Origin: Lachnospiraceae bacterium MD335 | Lineage (GTDB): Bacteria; Bacillota; Clostridia; Lachnospirales; Lachnospiraceae | Assembly (NCBI GenBank): GCA_000403335.2 | Contig: KE159629.1 | Coordinates: 516,437 to 574,609 of the forward strand | DNA length: 58,173 nt | Direction: 5' to 3' | Shown here: positions 34,630 to 42,331 of the stretch, piece by piece | Layout of the letters: each line of letters begins with the position of its first letter | Numbering within the stretch: position 1 is the first letter of the stretch | Position numbers and translations under genes: made by a program | Notes under the pieces: model-generated | Told to the model about the DNA's origin: nothing | Databases searched by the model: none | What the model saw: the letters and a program-made list of their open reading frames with translations, nothing else

Positions 34630-36396
34630 CTATATCGCACGCGTCGCCTGCCTTAACCGTTCGAGCTCTTCCCCTGCAAAATACGGAGAAAGCTTTGCAT
34701 AAACGGCTTCGTGATATGCATTAAGCTTTCTGATGTCGGACTCCTCCATATAGTTTGTATCTATGGCATCCAAATCAATGGGCACATATGTAAGATGCCG
34801 AAATCCCATAAACTGCCCGTATTCGTTTTTCTGCTCCTTTACAACCTCCACAATATTTTCCGTGCGGATACCGTGACTGTTTGCAACATATATTCCCGGC
34901 TCGTCGGAAACGATCATGCCTTCCTCAAGTACCGTTTCTTTCTGTTTTGGCTTATACTGCCATCGAATATCCTGAGGACCCTCGTGTACATTTAGGATAT
35001 ATCCGATGCCGTGTCCCGTACCGTGCTTATAATCAAGCCCGCAATCCCACAAAGGCTGCCTTGCAATCACATCAAGATTTCTTCCGGTACAGCCATACAG
35101 AAACTTCGCATCCGCAAGCCGGAGCATCGCACACGCCACTTTCGTAAAATGCATCTTCTTTTCGTCCGTTACGGCTCCAAGTGCAATCGTTCTTGTCACG
35201 TCCGTCGTTGCGCCTCTGTATTGACCTCCTGAGTCAACCAAATAAAAACCCTCCGCCCGAATCGATGCGGAATGCTCTTTATCCGCGCTGTAATGCGCCA
35301 TTGCGGCATTTGCTTCGTAAGCGCTGATTGTCCCAAACGACAGCTCCAAAAAACCGTCGATTTCGGCACGCATGGCATCCAGCTTTTTTGCCGCCTGAAA
35401 CTCATTCACCGGCGTTGTGCCCGCGTTCTCTTTCATCCAAAACAAAAACTTTGTGAGCACAACACTGTCCAGCAGATAATAACTTCTGATATGCTCTAGC
35501 TCAACAGGCGTCTTTACCGCCTTTAGCAGCGTCGTCGGATTTTCCAAATCAACCGACGCACCTCTTTTTTCAATGCACTTATATAACAGGTAATTAATAT
35601 CCTCTTTCGCATACCATATCTTTCCCGTTATCTCGCAATGCTTCAAAAAATATGTAAATTCCGAATAGCTTTTAATTACAACGTTGTTTTCGTTAAAATA
35701 CTGCTTTGCCTCCTCTGTGAGCGCCTCCTCCTGCAAAAACAGCACCGCGCTGTCCCTTGACACAAACGTATAGGAAAGCGCTACCGGATTGCAGTCCACA
35801 TCATTGGCACGGATATTGTAAAGCCACATAATGTCGTCAAGCTTCGACAAAACCAAATGATGCGCATCCTGTTCCGCCATTTTTTCCCGCACGCGCGCAA
35901 GCTTCTCCAACACGCCCATACCGCAGTCCTTCTCCGGTACAATCCATACCTTTGTCGCAGGAAGCGGCGGTCTGTCACGCCAAACAGCATCTGCCACATC
36001 TTTGTCATAGGAAAGCGTAAAGCGTTTTTCCAGCTTTTTCCCGAATGCAGCGTCCATAACCCTTCCGTCAAACCCGACAACCTGTCCGTCTTTCACATTT
36101 TTCTCAAGATATTCCTCTATTGTAGGCACGTTCTCCTCCGCCATTTTGTACAGCGTTATCCCCGTGCCTTCAAGCTGTGACGCTGCCTGCACAAAATACC
36201 TGCCGTCCGTCCACAGCCCCGCCTCTTTTTCACTTACCACAAGCGTACCTGCCGAACCCGTAAAGCCGGAAAGAAAACCTCTCACTTTAAAGTAATCTCC
36301 CACGTACTCCGAATTGTGAAAATCCGCGGTCGGTACAATATAATAATCAATGCCTTCTTCTTTTAGGCGCTTTCTCAATTCCGCAATCTGTTCCAT
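34630..36396 (-). CDS. Xaa-Pro aminopeptidase (M24B, three-domain form)
   Basis: 588 residues: two creatinase-like N-terminal domains and an M24 pita-bread domain. Metal ligands are visible: LVDSGGQYRGATTDVTRT (two Asp), HGTGHGIG (His), VSDEPGIY (Glu) and GIRTENIV (Glu). Releases N-terminal residues in front of proline. The length is that of the eukaryote-like/lactobacterial long form. The start follows the stop of the small membrane protein by 1 bp, so the two are translationally close. Confidence 0.95.
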   Translation of the reverse strand: MEQIAELRKRLKEEGIDYYIVPTADFHNSEYVGDYFKVRGFLSGFTGSAGTLVVSEKEAGLWTDGRYFVQAASQLEGTGITLYKMAEENVPTIEEYLEKNVKDGQVVGFDGRVMDAAFGKKLEKRFTLSYDKDVADAVWRDRPPLPATKVWIVPEKDCGMGVLEKLARVREKMAEQDAHHLVLSKLDDIMWLYNIRANDVDCNPVALSYTFVSRDSAVLFLQEEALTEEAKQYFNENNVVIKSYSEFTYFLKHCEITGKIWYAKEDINYLLYKCIEKRGASVDLENPTTLLKAVKTPVELEHIRSYYLLDSVVLTKFLFWMKENAGTTPVNEFQAAKKLDAMRAEIDGFLELSFGTISAYEANAAMAHYSADKEHSASIRAEGFYLVDSGGQYRGATTDVTRTIALGAVTDEKKMHFTKVACAMLRLADAKFLYGCTGRNLDVIARQPLWDCGLDYKHGTGHGIGYILNVHEGPQDIRWQYKPKQKETVLEEGMIVSDEPGIYVANSHGIRTENIVEVVKEQKNEYGQFMGFRHLTYVPIDLDAIDTNYMEESDIRKLNAYHEAVYAKLSPYFAGEELERLRQATRAI

Positions 36397-36397
36397 C

Positions 36398-36763
36398 TTA
36401 TTTTCGCTCTCCTGTCTGTGTCTCTCCTACCAAATATTTCCGCTGCGCCCGCATCAGCAGCGCACCATACCCGATAATAACCACAACCTCCAACAGATTG
36501 ATTGCCGTATCTGCCATAGGATACGATGCCAAAAGTTCAAGCGCGCCGACTGCACCCGATACCAAAAGCAGCGCCCCTGTCGCAAAGGTAATCGGAAACG
36601 TTGCCTTGATAAAACCTTCCGGATTTTGCGCCCGCTCAATCGGAAAGTTTTTTCCGACCAGCATTTCGGGAATTTTTTTATTTCTTTTCATCTGTATTGC
36701 CCAGTACAGCATGTAAATTCCGCATGCCATAATGAGAATGTTTAATATCATATCAAAACTCAT
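36398..36763 (-). CDS. Small membrane protein, three helices
   Basis: 121 residues; not recognised. Helices about 5-22, 56-77 and 86-104, with a cytoplasmic KRNKKIPEML segment between the first two. Ribosome site AGAGGA at good distance. Ends 1 bp before the aminopeptidase P gene and begins 34 bp after threonine synthase, so it probably belongs to one operon thrC - this - aminopeptidase. Confidence 0.8.
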   Translation of the reverse strand: MSFDMILNILIMACGIYMLYWAIQMKRNKKIPEMLVGKNFPIERAQNPEGFIKATFPITFATGALLLVSGAVGALELLASYPMADTAINLLEVVVIIGYGALLMRAQRKYLVGETQTGERK

Positions 36764-36797
36764 TGATTGTTCCTCTCAACCGGCAATCACGAAACTT

Positions 36798-38285
36798 CTA
36801 AATTCCAAGAAATTTCATCACAACCGATTTCATCTCTTCCTTATCACATACCGTATCATGCAGAACCTTTGCCGTGCGAATCTCCTCAATCGCATTTGGC
36901 ACACTTACATTTGCTAGCTTTGACAGCTCGTCAACAAGCGCAAAATCGTCCATTGCGTCATATTTTTCGTCAATCGCATTCATAACGCTTCTTGTAAACT
37001 TAAATGGACTTGCCGTTGATGCCAAAACTGTTTTTGCGGCATCACCAGTCGCTTTCTGATATTTCTTTAACACAGCGGACGCCACCGCCGTATGTGTATC
37101 AATGATGTAACCTGTCTTATCATATAATGCCTTAATCGTTTCCGCCGTCTCCTGTTCCGATGCGTAACCACCGTAAAAATCCGCCATATTTTCTTTCATA
37201 TCGGCAGTAATTTCATATCTTCCCTCTGTGGAAAGCGCATGCATCAACGCAGCATTTTTTGCCGCATCCGCACCTGCCGTAATATAAATCAGACGCTCAA
37301 GATTGCTTGAAATCAAAATATCCATTGAAGGCGAGCTCGTAAGCACAAACTCCCTGTTTTTATCATATACACCTGTCTCAAAAAAGTCATAAAGCACTTT
37401 ATTTTCATTGGAAGCGCAAATCAGCTTCGCAATCGGCACTCCCATGTGCTTCGCAAAATACGCCGCCAAAATATTGCCGAAATTTCCTGTAGGCACTGCA
37501 ACATTAATCGTTTCGCCGTCCGATATTTTTCCTTCTTTTAAAAGCTGTGCATATGCATAGACATAATAAACCACCTGCGGTACAAGCCGTCCGATATTAA
37601 TGGAATTGGCAGATGAAAACTGAAATCCTGCCTGATCCATCACACCCGCAAGCTCCTTATCACCGAAAATCTGCTTAACGCCCGTCTGCGCGTCATCAAA
37701 ATTTCCCGTAATACCAACAACAAACGTATTATCGCCCTTCTGCGTCACCATCTGCTTTTCCTGAATGGGGCTTACGCCGTTTTTGGGATAAAAAACAATA
37801 ATCCGCGTTCCTTTTACGTCCGCAAATCCTGCAAGCGCCGCCTTTCCTGTATCACCGCTGGTTGCCGTCAAGATGACAATTTCATTTTCCACGTGATTTT
37901 TCTTTGCCGACGTAATCAATAAATGCGGCAAAATGGAAAGCGCCATATCTTTAAATGCAATTGTCGCACCGTGAAACAGCTCCAAATAATATATGCCGTC
38001 CGCCGTCACTAAGGGCGCAATCGCCTGCGTGTCGAACTTCGCATCATACGCCTTCTGAATGCAGTCCTTCAGCTCTTCCTGCGTAAAATCGGTAAAAAAC
38101 AGCTTCATAACTTCATAAGCCGTCTCCTGATATGTCATTTTAGAAAGCTCCTCAAGACTTTTGTCAAGTACGGGTAGCGACTCCGGAACAAATAATCCGC
38201 CATCGTCCGCAAGCCCTTTTAAAATCGCCTGCGATGCTGTAACCGGTTCTGCGCTGCTTCTTGTGCTTTTGTAAAGTAAATTCAT
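36798..38285 (-). CDS. thrC: Threonine synthase
   Basis: 495 residues. N-terminal LADDGGLFVPESLP, the PLP lysine in TIAFKDMALSILPHLL and the phosphate loop TATSGDTGKAAL. Converts O-phosphohomoserine to threonine. The length matches the long bacterial/fungal-like class (E. coli ThrC 428, yeast 514). No homoserine kinase or dehydrogenase next to it. The promoter at 38345-38373 is close to consensus. Confidence 0.96.
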   Translation of the reverse strand: MNLLYKSTRSSAEPVTASQAILKGLADDGGLFVPESLPVLDKSLEELSKMTYQETAYEVMKLFFTDFTQEELKDCIQKAYDAKFDTQAIAPLVTADGIYYLELFHGATIAFKDMALSILPHLLITSAKKNHVENEIVILTATSGDTGKAALAGFADVKGTRIIVFYPKNGVSPIQEKQMVTQKGDNTFVVGITGNFDDAQTGVKQIFGDKELAGVMDQAGFQFSSANSINIGRLVPQVVYYVYAYAQLLKEGKISDGETINVAVPTGNFGNILAAYFAKHMGVPIAKLICASNENKVLYDFFETGVYDKNREFVLTSSPSMDILISSNLERLIYITAGADAAKNAALMHALSTEGRYEITADMKENMADFYGGYASEQETAETIKALYDKTGYIIDTHTAVASAVLKKYQKATGDAAKTVLASTASPFKFTRSVMNAIDEKYDAMDDFALVDELSKLANVSVPNAIEEIRTAKVLHDTVCDKEEMKSVVMKFLGI

Positions 38286-38344
38286 TTCATTTCTCCTCTA
38301 ATCAATATGTCGTTGGATTTTTCGTGCCAAAAAGCACTGCCCTA

Positions 38345-38373
38345 AGTATAGCATAGTATTTTTTCAACTTCAA
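38345..38373 (-). promoter_or_regulatory. Promoter of thrC
   Basis: On the - strand TTGAAG, 17-nt spacer, TATACT. Confidence 0.6.
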
Positions 38374-38478
38374 TCATTCGCATAAAAATGATAAAAATAG
38401 CAATACCAATTCTTTAAACTATACATTCTATTGACATATTCCTAATATTTATCGTGATATTCCGTATTATCCACACCT

Positions 38479-38673
38479 TTATTCAAGTACTTCTTTAGTT
38501 TCTTTAGATTCAGGATCTTCCTTCCATGTTTCTTTTGCATATTCAAGAACCCCAACTTCTCTAAACGCAAGGTATTTTTACCAGTCTTTTTGATCTCATC
38601 TAAATAAATATTTGCATTTTTATACTTCAATATTTGCTCCACATTGAGTGCATTTTGCTTCTACTAACGGCAT
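38479..38673 (-). pseudogene. Decayed zinc-ribbon protein
   Basis: A good ribosome site (GTGGGGGA) and ATG at 38673 open a frame MPLVEAKCTQCGANIEV that ends at a TAA after 17 codons. This is the usual start of clostridial zinc-ribbon proteins (CxxC with VEAKC.QCGA). About 100 bp on, in another frame, the sequence KYLAFREVGVLEYAKETW then KEDPESKETKEVLE and a stop look like the genuine C-terminus. The middle is lost or shifted. A K-rich 66-codon frame across the same region is an artefact of the shift. Confidence 0.6.
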
Positions 38674-38759
38674 AATAAAATCCCCCACAAGATAATTTTA
38701 TAACTATTGTATCTTATAAGAAGACTTATTTCCACAATTTTCTATTCCCTAAATTCCAA

Positions 38760-38785
38760 CCACCCGCAGAGCAGGTGGTTTATTT
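38760..38785. terminator. Hairpin AACCACC / GGTGGTT
   Basis: Stem CAACCACC / AGGTGGTT with loop CGCAGAGC, followed on the + strand by TATTTGTT. It lies among decayed genes and may be a terminator or the end of a lost mobile element. Confidence 0.45.
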
Positions 38786-38864
38786 GTTCTCCAAAGTTCC
38801 GTTTTCCGTATTTTTCAATACATTTATACATTCTTGACTGCCCCTTGCCGCACAAGGACTGTTA

Positions 38865-38963
38865 TCATACATAATCATCTGCCATGATTTCCATCAGGCG
38901 GTCATAGTTATGGTTAACATAACATTCAACAAAAAATTTTGTTACCATTTCTTTATTATCAAT
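38865..38963 (-). pseudogene. 5' fragment of a SnoaL/NTF2-like gene
   Basis: Directly after the DUF1349 gene: GGGGGATATAG ribosome site, then a frame DNKEMVTKFFVECYVNHN, YDRLMEIMADDYV and a TGA. It matches the first 30 residues of SnoaL-like polyketide-cyclase-fold proteins, which continue with DYVDHSPA. The remaining about 100 codons are gone. The start codon would be ATT or the internal ATG at 38948. Confidence 0.5.
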
Positions 38964-38974
38964 TCTATATCCCC

Positions 38975-39586
38975 CTATATTTTATCAGGAGCCTGTCCAT
39001 CATGGGCAAGCCACTTGCACTCTGTCATTTCCATATGGCTGAATATAGCTTTAAATGAGGAAGCTTCAGGGCTGCAGGCGTAAATTCCAAATTTAATCCT
39101 GTCAGGCGCATTCCACATATGGCATATTCTCATTTGCTTGAAATCATTGCCATCTTCAGAACATTCTATACGGAAATCACTTTCCCTGCGGCTTAGCCTA
39201 TACCACATGAACTTTATGGAAGCATCTATTTCTGTTGTTGCCCAATCAGAATAACCATTATTTGTAACAACACTCCCTAAATGCTGGTATACATCATTTT
39301 CATATTCAATCGAACCCTTTATCCAGTTTTCGCTGTCCAGGTATAATACAATCCCGCACTGGTCAAAACGGTGATGGCTTTGTGTAAATTCAGTTTTCAC
39401 TACAAAAGAAAAATATTTTTCTTCCGTCTCCATTTGTAACACAGGCGCATTGTCATTTCTGAAATGATAGTATGTACGTTGCCATAAGTCTGTGTGTGGA
39501 TTTGTTTCAATTTCAATTTTTTCAGGTGTAATTGTGTACGATTTAGGCTCCCTCGTCCATTGTAATTGCTTTATATCAAGTTTCAT
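38975..39586 (-). CDS. DUF1349 domain protein
   Basis: 203 residues from the ATG at 39586 (GGAGGAACGAAA before it). One domain of concanavalin-like beta-sandwich type: DLWQRTYYHFRNDNAPVL, HHRFDQCGIVLYLDSENWIK (read in parts), SIEYENDVYQHLGSVVT, and SDFRIECSEDGNDFKQMR. These proteins are related to YesU-like sugar-binding folds; function unknown. Its start lies 11 bp inside the acetyltransferase gene, so the two are coupled. The pair is the only intact unit among decayed genes and may have come in together. Confidence 0.88.
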   Translation of the reverse strand: MKLDIKQLQWTREPKSYTITPEKIEIETNPHTDLWQRTYYHFRNDNAPVLQMETEEKYFSFVVKTEFTQSHHRFDQCGIVLYLDSENWIKGSIEYENDVYQHLGSVVTNNGYSDWATTEIDASIKFMWYRLSRRESDFRIECSEDGNDFKQMRICHMWNAPDRIKFGIYACSPEASSFKAIFSHMEMTECKWLAHDGQAPDKI

Positions 39587-40175
39587 TTTCGTTCCTCCAA
39601 TATTTTTTCTTATCAGCGTCTGTAATCTGGCGAATGACACGACATGGAACACCCGCCGCTATAACGCCTGATGGAATATCATGATTTACAACACTTCCTG
39701 CACCGATTACTGTATCACTTCCTATAGACACTCCTGGCAGAACAGTAACATTTGCACCAATCCAGACATTATTGCCAATTGTAATGGGATATGCATATTC
39801 CAAACCCTGATTACGCTGCTCTGCATCTAAAGGATGACCGGCCGTATGAAAACCACAGTTTGGCGCAATAAACACATTATCGCCAAATGTCACTTTTGCT
39901 CCGTCAAGAATGACGCAATTATGATTTGTATAGAAATTTTCTCCTATCTCAATATTAAAACCATAATCACACCAAAACGGGGCAGTAATGGTAAAGGATT
40001 TCCCTGTTTTTCCTAACAGTTTGCGGATTAAATCCGTTTGCTCATTTACTTGTGATGGGCGCAGATGGTTAAACTCATAGCAAATGTCTTTGCATACTTC
40101 CCGTGCACAACGGAGTTCTTTGTCATAGTTTGCGTCATAGAGCATTCCCTGATTCATTTTATCTTTCTCTGTCAT
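39576..40175 (-). CDS. Maltose/galactoside O-acetyltransferase-type enzyme
   Basis: 199 residues. Left-handed beta-helix hexapeptide transferase of the Maa/LacA group: N-terminal MLYDANYDKELRCAREVCKD, catalytic His in FHTAGHPLDAEQR, and GNNVWIGANVTVLPGVSIGS hexapeptides. Transfers acetyl from acetyl-CoA to sugar hydroxyls. Length is close to E. coli Maa (183). The ribosome site is AGGAGG. The last 11 bp contain the start of the DUF1349 gene. Confidence 0.93.
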   Translation of the reverse strand: MTEKDKMNQGMLYDANYDKELRCAREVCKDICYEFNHLRPSQVNEQTDLIRKLLGKTGKSFTITAPFWCDYGFNIEIGENFYTNHNCVILDGAKVTFGDNVFIAPNCGFHTAGHPLDAEQRNQGLEYAYPITIGNNVWIGANVTVLPGVSIGSDTVIGAGSVVNHDIPSGVIAAGVPCRVIRQITDADKKKYWRNENET

Positions 40176-40281
40176 TGCACATGACCTCCTAAAATTTCAA
40201 TAAGTTGACGGCTTCATTATACTGCGATAACTTTCTAGAGGGAATAGCCTTCACAAAAAATTCATTTAATTGTGATGAATA

Positions 40282-40425
40282 TTATTCCTCCGAATCTGCC
40301 CTCGTTTCATCCTTCATAATGACAAGCTGCCTTTGCTGGCATTTTACAGTGATTTTATCCCCGGCGGAGAAGCCCGCCTGTTCCAGCCAGTTCCCTTATA
40401 GTAAAATTTGTGGGAATCTATTGCA
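40282..40425 (-). pseudogene. SymE-like toxin gene remnant
   Basis: On the - strand RFPQILL, a TAA stop, then GNWLEQAGFSAGDKITVKC and QQRQLVIMKDETRADSEE with a stop. The pattern L-x-G-x-W-L-x-x-A-G-F-x-x-G followed by V-x-V-x-x-x-x-L-x-I is that of the SymE toxin family (AbrB-like fold). The in-frame stop right before GNW and the missing N-terminus make it a pseudogene. Confidence 0.5.
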
Positions 40426-40509
40426 ATTCCTAAGTGTGATGTAGTCTAAAAGTGAACAAAATAAATACTGATAGCTTATCAAATGGGTAGCATTATGGAA
40501 GGTAAAGGA

Positions 40510-40710
40510 TTAGGCAAACGTATCAACATGGTGAGGACAGACCGGAGATTCACGGCGGACAGATTCGTCGGTCACTCCCTCGGCGGCTTTCATCTGCTCC
40601 ATGATTAAGTCAAGCCGTTCCCCTGCCTGCTCGTTCAGGTCGGCAAGGTACGTCCACAATTCCCGGTCAGGATAATAGAACCTTATTTTGGCGGGCTTAG
40701 ATATAATCAA
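40510..40710 (-). pseudogene. TnpV-like transposon gene fragment
   Basis: 66 codons. The middle, LWTYLADLNEQAGERLDLI then MEQMKAAEGVT, matches the C-terminal half of TnpV-type proteins of clostridial Tn4451-like elements. The usual N-terminus and the final WVxRMN segment are absent; after GVT the frame runs into unrelated sequence. Probably the footprint of a lost element. Confidence 0.5.
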
Positions 40711-40783
40711 CCATTTTCCTACAAAAACTTTACCCTAGCGTATACTCAGATCGTTTGCCCAAAATTCATCTGACAGTAATTTG

Positions 40784-41359
40784 TTACCGCTTAAAAAAAT
40801 CATGTCCGCCGTACGAAAACAGATATACCAAATTACTGTCAAACCATTGCGCATTTTCCGGATTTGCATATTTGCGCGCCATAAAAAACAATGCTCCCTC
40901 TGACACATCTTCACCGTACAGCGCACTGTAGACTGCCTCCCGTGTTTCTTCCGAAACTTTAACACGGTATATCGTTCCGTTCGCAACAGGTGAAAACTGC
41001 GTCACGTTCTTTTTCCTCTGAAAAACCACATCCGTAATGTTATCCGGGAATTTTGAACTTTTTACGCGGTTGATCACAACATTTGCCACCAAAAGTTTTC
41101 CCCTTCTGTCCTCACCGCCCGCTTCCGCCTGTACAATCCGCATCAGGTTTTCAACATCCTCGTCCGTCGCGCGGATACAGTATGACTGCTCAATCGTATC
41201 GTAAGTAATCACGCGTTCAAGCGATGCAAAGCGCTCAAGCTTCACACTCCTTGTCAGATTGCTGCTGTCCGCCTTCACTTCAATGCCCCGTGAAAATACA
41301 ATCAGCAACGCACACACTATATTTGCAAAGAATAATAAAATATAACTTTTTGAATACAT
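40784..41359 (-). CDS. SleB-type cell-wall hydrolase
   Basis: 191 residues with an N-terminal signal/anchor (ILLFFANIVCALLIVFS). The domain follows the SleB/CwlJ hydrolase pattern (PF07486): MRIVQAEAGGEDRRGKLLVA with the catalytic Glu, NVVINRVKSSKFPDNITDVV, and FSPVANG, ALFFMARKYA. These lytic transglycosylases act on cortex or vegetative peptidoglycan. No LysM domain is present. The ribosome site is weak (GAAAGGG about 16 nt before the ATG), so the start could be different. Confidence 0.9.
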   Translation of the reverse strand: MYSKSYILLFFANIVCALLIVFSRGIEVKADSSNLTRSVKLERFASLERVITYDTIEQSYCIRATDEDVENLMRIVQAEAGGEDRRGKLLVANVVINRVKSSKFPDNITDVVFQRKKNVTQFSPVANGTIYRVKVSEETREAVYSALYGEDVSEGALFFMARKYANPENAQWFDSNLVYLFSYGGHDFFKR

Positions 41360-41453
41360 AATCTTTGTTCTGTACCCTTTCCTTTCATTATGGTAAACCT
41401 CTTCTGCACCTTTTATTAATTTATTCGCTTGTCCTTAAAAAAATTCATATTTT

Positions 41454-41482
41454 TTTACATTTTGAAAAAAATATGTTATATT
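41454..41482 (+). promoter_or_regulatory. Promoter of the AP2-repeat gene
   Basis: TTTACA, 17-nt spacer, TATATT; GGAGG follows 7 nt before the ATG at 41517. Confidence 0.6.
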
Positions 41483-41516
41483 TGTTTTATATTTCTGTAA
41501 AATTTGGAGGAATTTC

Positions 41517-42311
41517 ATGCATAAAGGAGTCTTTGCGGCAAAAAAAAAGGACGGTGCCGTATACTACCGCGCGTCCATAACCTATAAGAAAAAACATATC
41601 AGCCTTGGCGGTTTTCCTTCCGAAGAATTGGCAGCTTTTGCCTATAACGAGGCAAACAGACTGATCATTACACCGGCGCTTACCATCCACAGCCATTATG
41701 ATGAATCGCCCCTGCCTTTTGAAAAGTGGGTTATTCTTTTGAATTACCGAGATAATGGCATCTATTTCAGCACGCCGATCTATGCCCGCAGCACATTTTT
41801 TTACTACTATCTGTCTCCTTCATATGTCTTAAAATTTGATATCGACGACCTGTTTTATTATTCGTTCCACAAGATTATGCAGCGCGGTGGTCATCTTTTT
41901 GTAGCTGACTACGGTATGCAGGTCAATATTTTAAGCCGCTACGGAATCCGAAGCTTTGCCGTGGCAGGCAAGGATTACTTTTTCCGAAACGGCGACGACA
42001 CGGATTTCAGGCACGAAAACCTTCAGATTATAAACCGCTATCAGGGCGTGTCGGAAGTTACGCACCACGGGAAAAAAAAGTACAGGGCACGCATCAACGT
42101 GCCCGGCTATTTTATCATCGGTCATTATGCTTCGGAAATTGACGCAGCAATCGCATACAATAAAGCGATTGATTTCTTAAAGAAGAACGGCGTGCGCAAA
42201 AACTATACGCCAAACTACATAGACGGCTTATCCCCCGCCGTTTATGCAGAAATTTATTCTCATCTTAAAATTTCCGAAAAAATAAAAAAATACCGCCCTA
42301 AATCATCCTGA
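41517..42311 (+). CDS. AP2-like two-repeat protein, probably derived from an AP2-HNH endonuclease
   Basis: 264 residues. Two AP2-type DNA-binding units flank the protein: residues about 3-50 (GVFAAKKKDGAVYYRASITY ... LGGFPSEELAAFAYNEA) and about 180-225 (QGVSEVTHHGKKKYRARINV ... HYASEIDAAIAYNKA). Between them FFRNGDDTDFRHENLQIINR keeps the shape of the HNH core (DHxNGxxxDNRxENLRxV) but the first metal-binding His region (DH) is not obvious. AP2-HNH proteins are phage or homing endonucleases; here the nuclease seems decayed and the gene has its own promoter and shares a terminator with the GH25 gene. It may act as a DNA-binding regulator. Confidence 0.7.
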   Translation: MHKGVFAAKKKDGAVYYRASITYKKKHISLGGFPSEELAAFAYNEANRLIITPALTIHSHYDESPLPFEKWVILLNYRDNGIYFSTPIYARSTFFYYYLSPSYVLKFDIDDLFYYSFHKIMQRGGHLFVADYGMQVNILSRYGIRSFAVAGKDYFFRNGDDTDFRHENLQIINRYQGVSEVTHHGKKKYRARINVPGYFIIGHYASEIDAAIAYNKAIDFLKKNGVRKNYTPNYIDGLSPAVYAEIYSHLKISEKIKKYRPKSS

Positions 42312-42328
42312 ACATTTAGAGCGGTATT
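42289..42328. terminator. Bidirectional terminator overlapping the AP2 gene end
   Basis: Stem AATACCGCCCTAAAT / ATTTAGAGCGGTATT with one mismatch, then TCTTTTATTT on +. The left arm encodes the last AP2-protein residues. Confidence 0.75.
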
Positions 42329-42331
42329 CTT

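Noticed and set aside
38442-38642. 66-codon Lys-rich frame as a real gene
   Set aside because: It is the shifted frame across a decayed zinc-ribbon gene whose true start and end are visible in other frames.
40205-40444. 79-codon + strand frame
   Set aside because: Opposite to the SymE-like remnant; no ribosome site.
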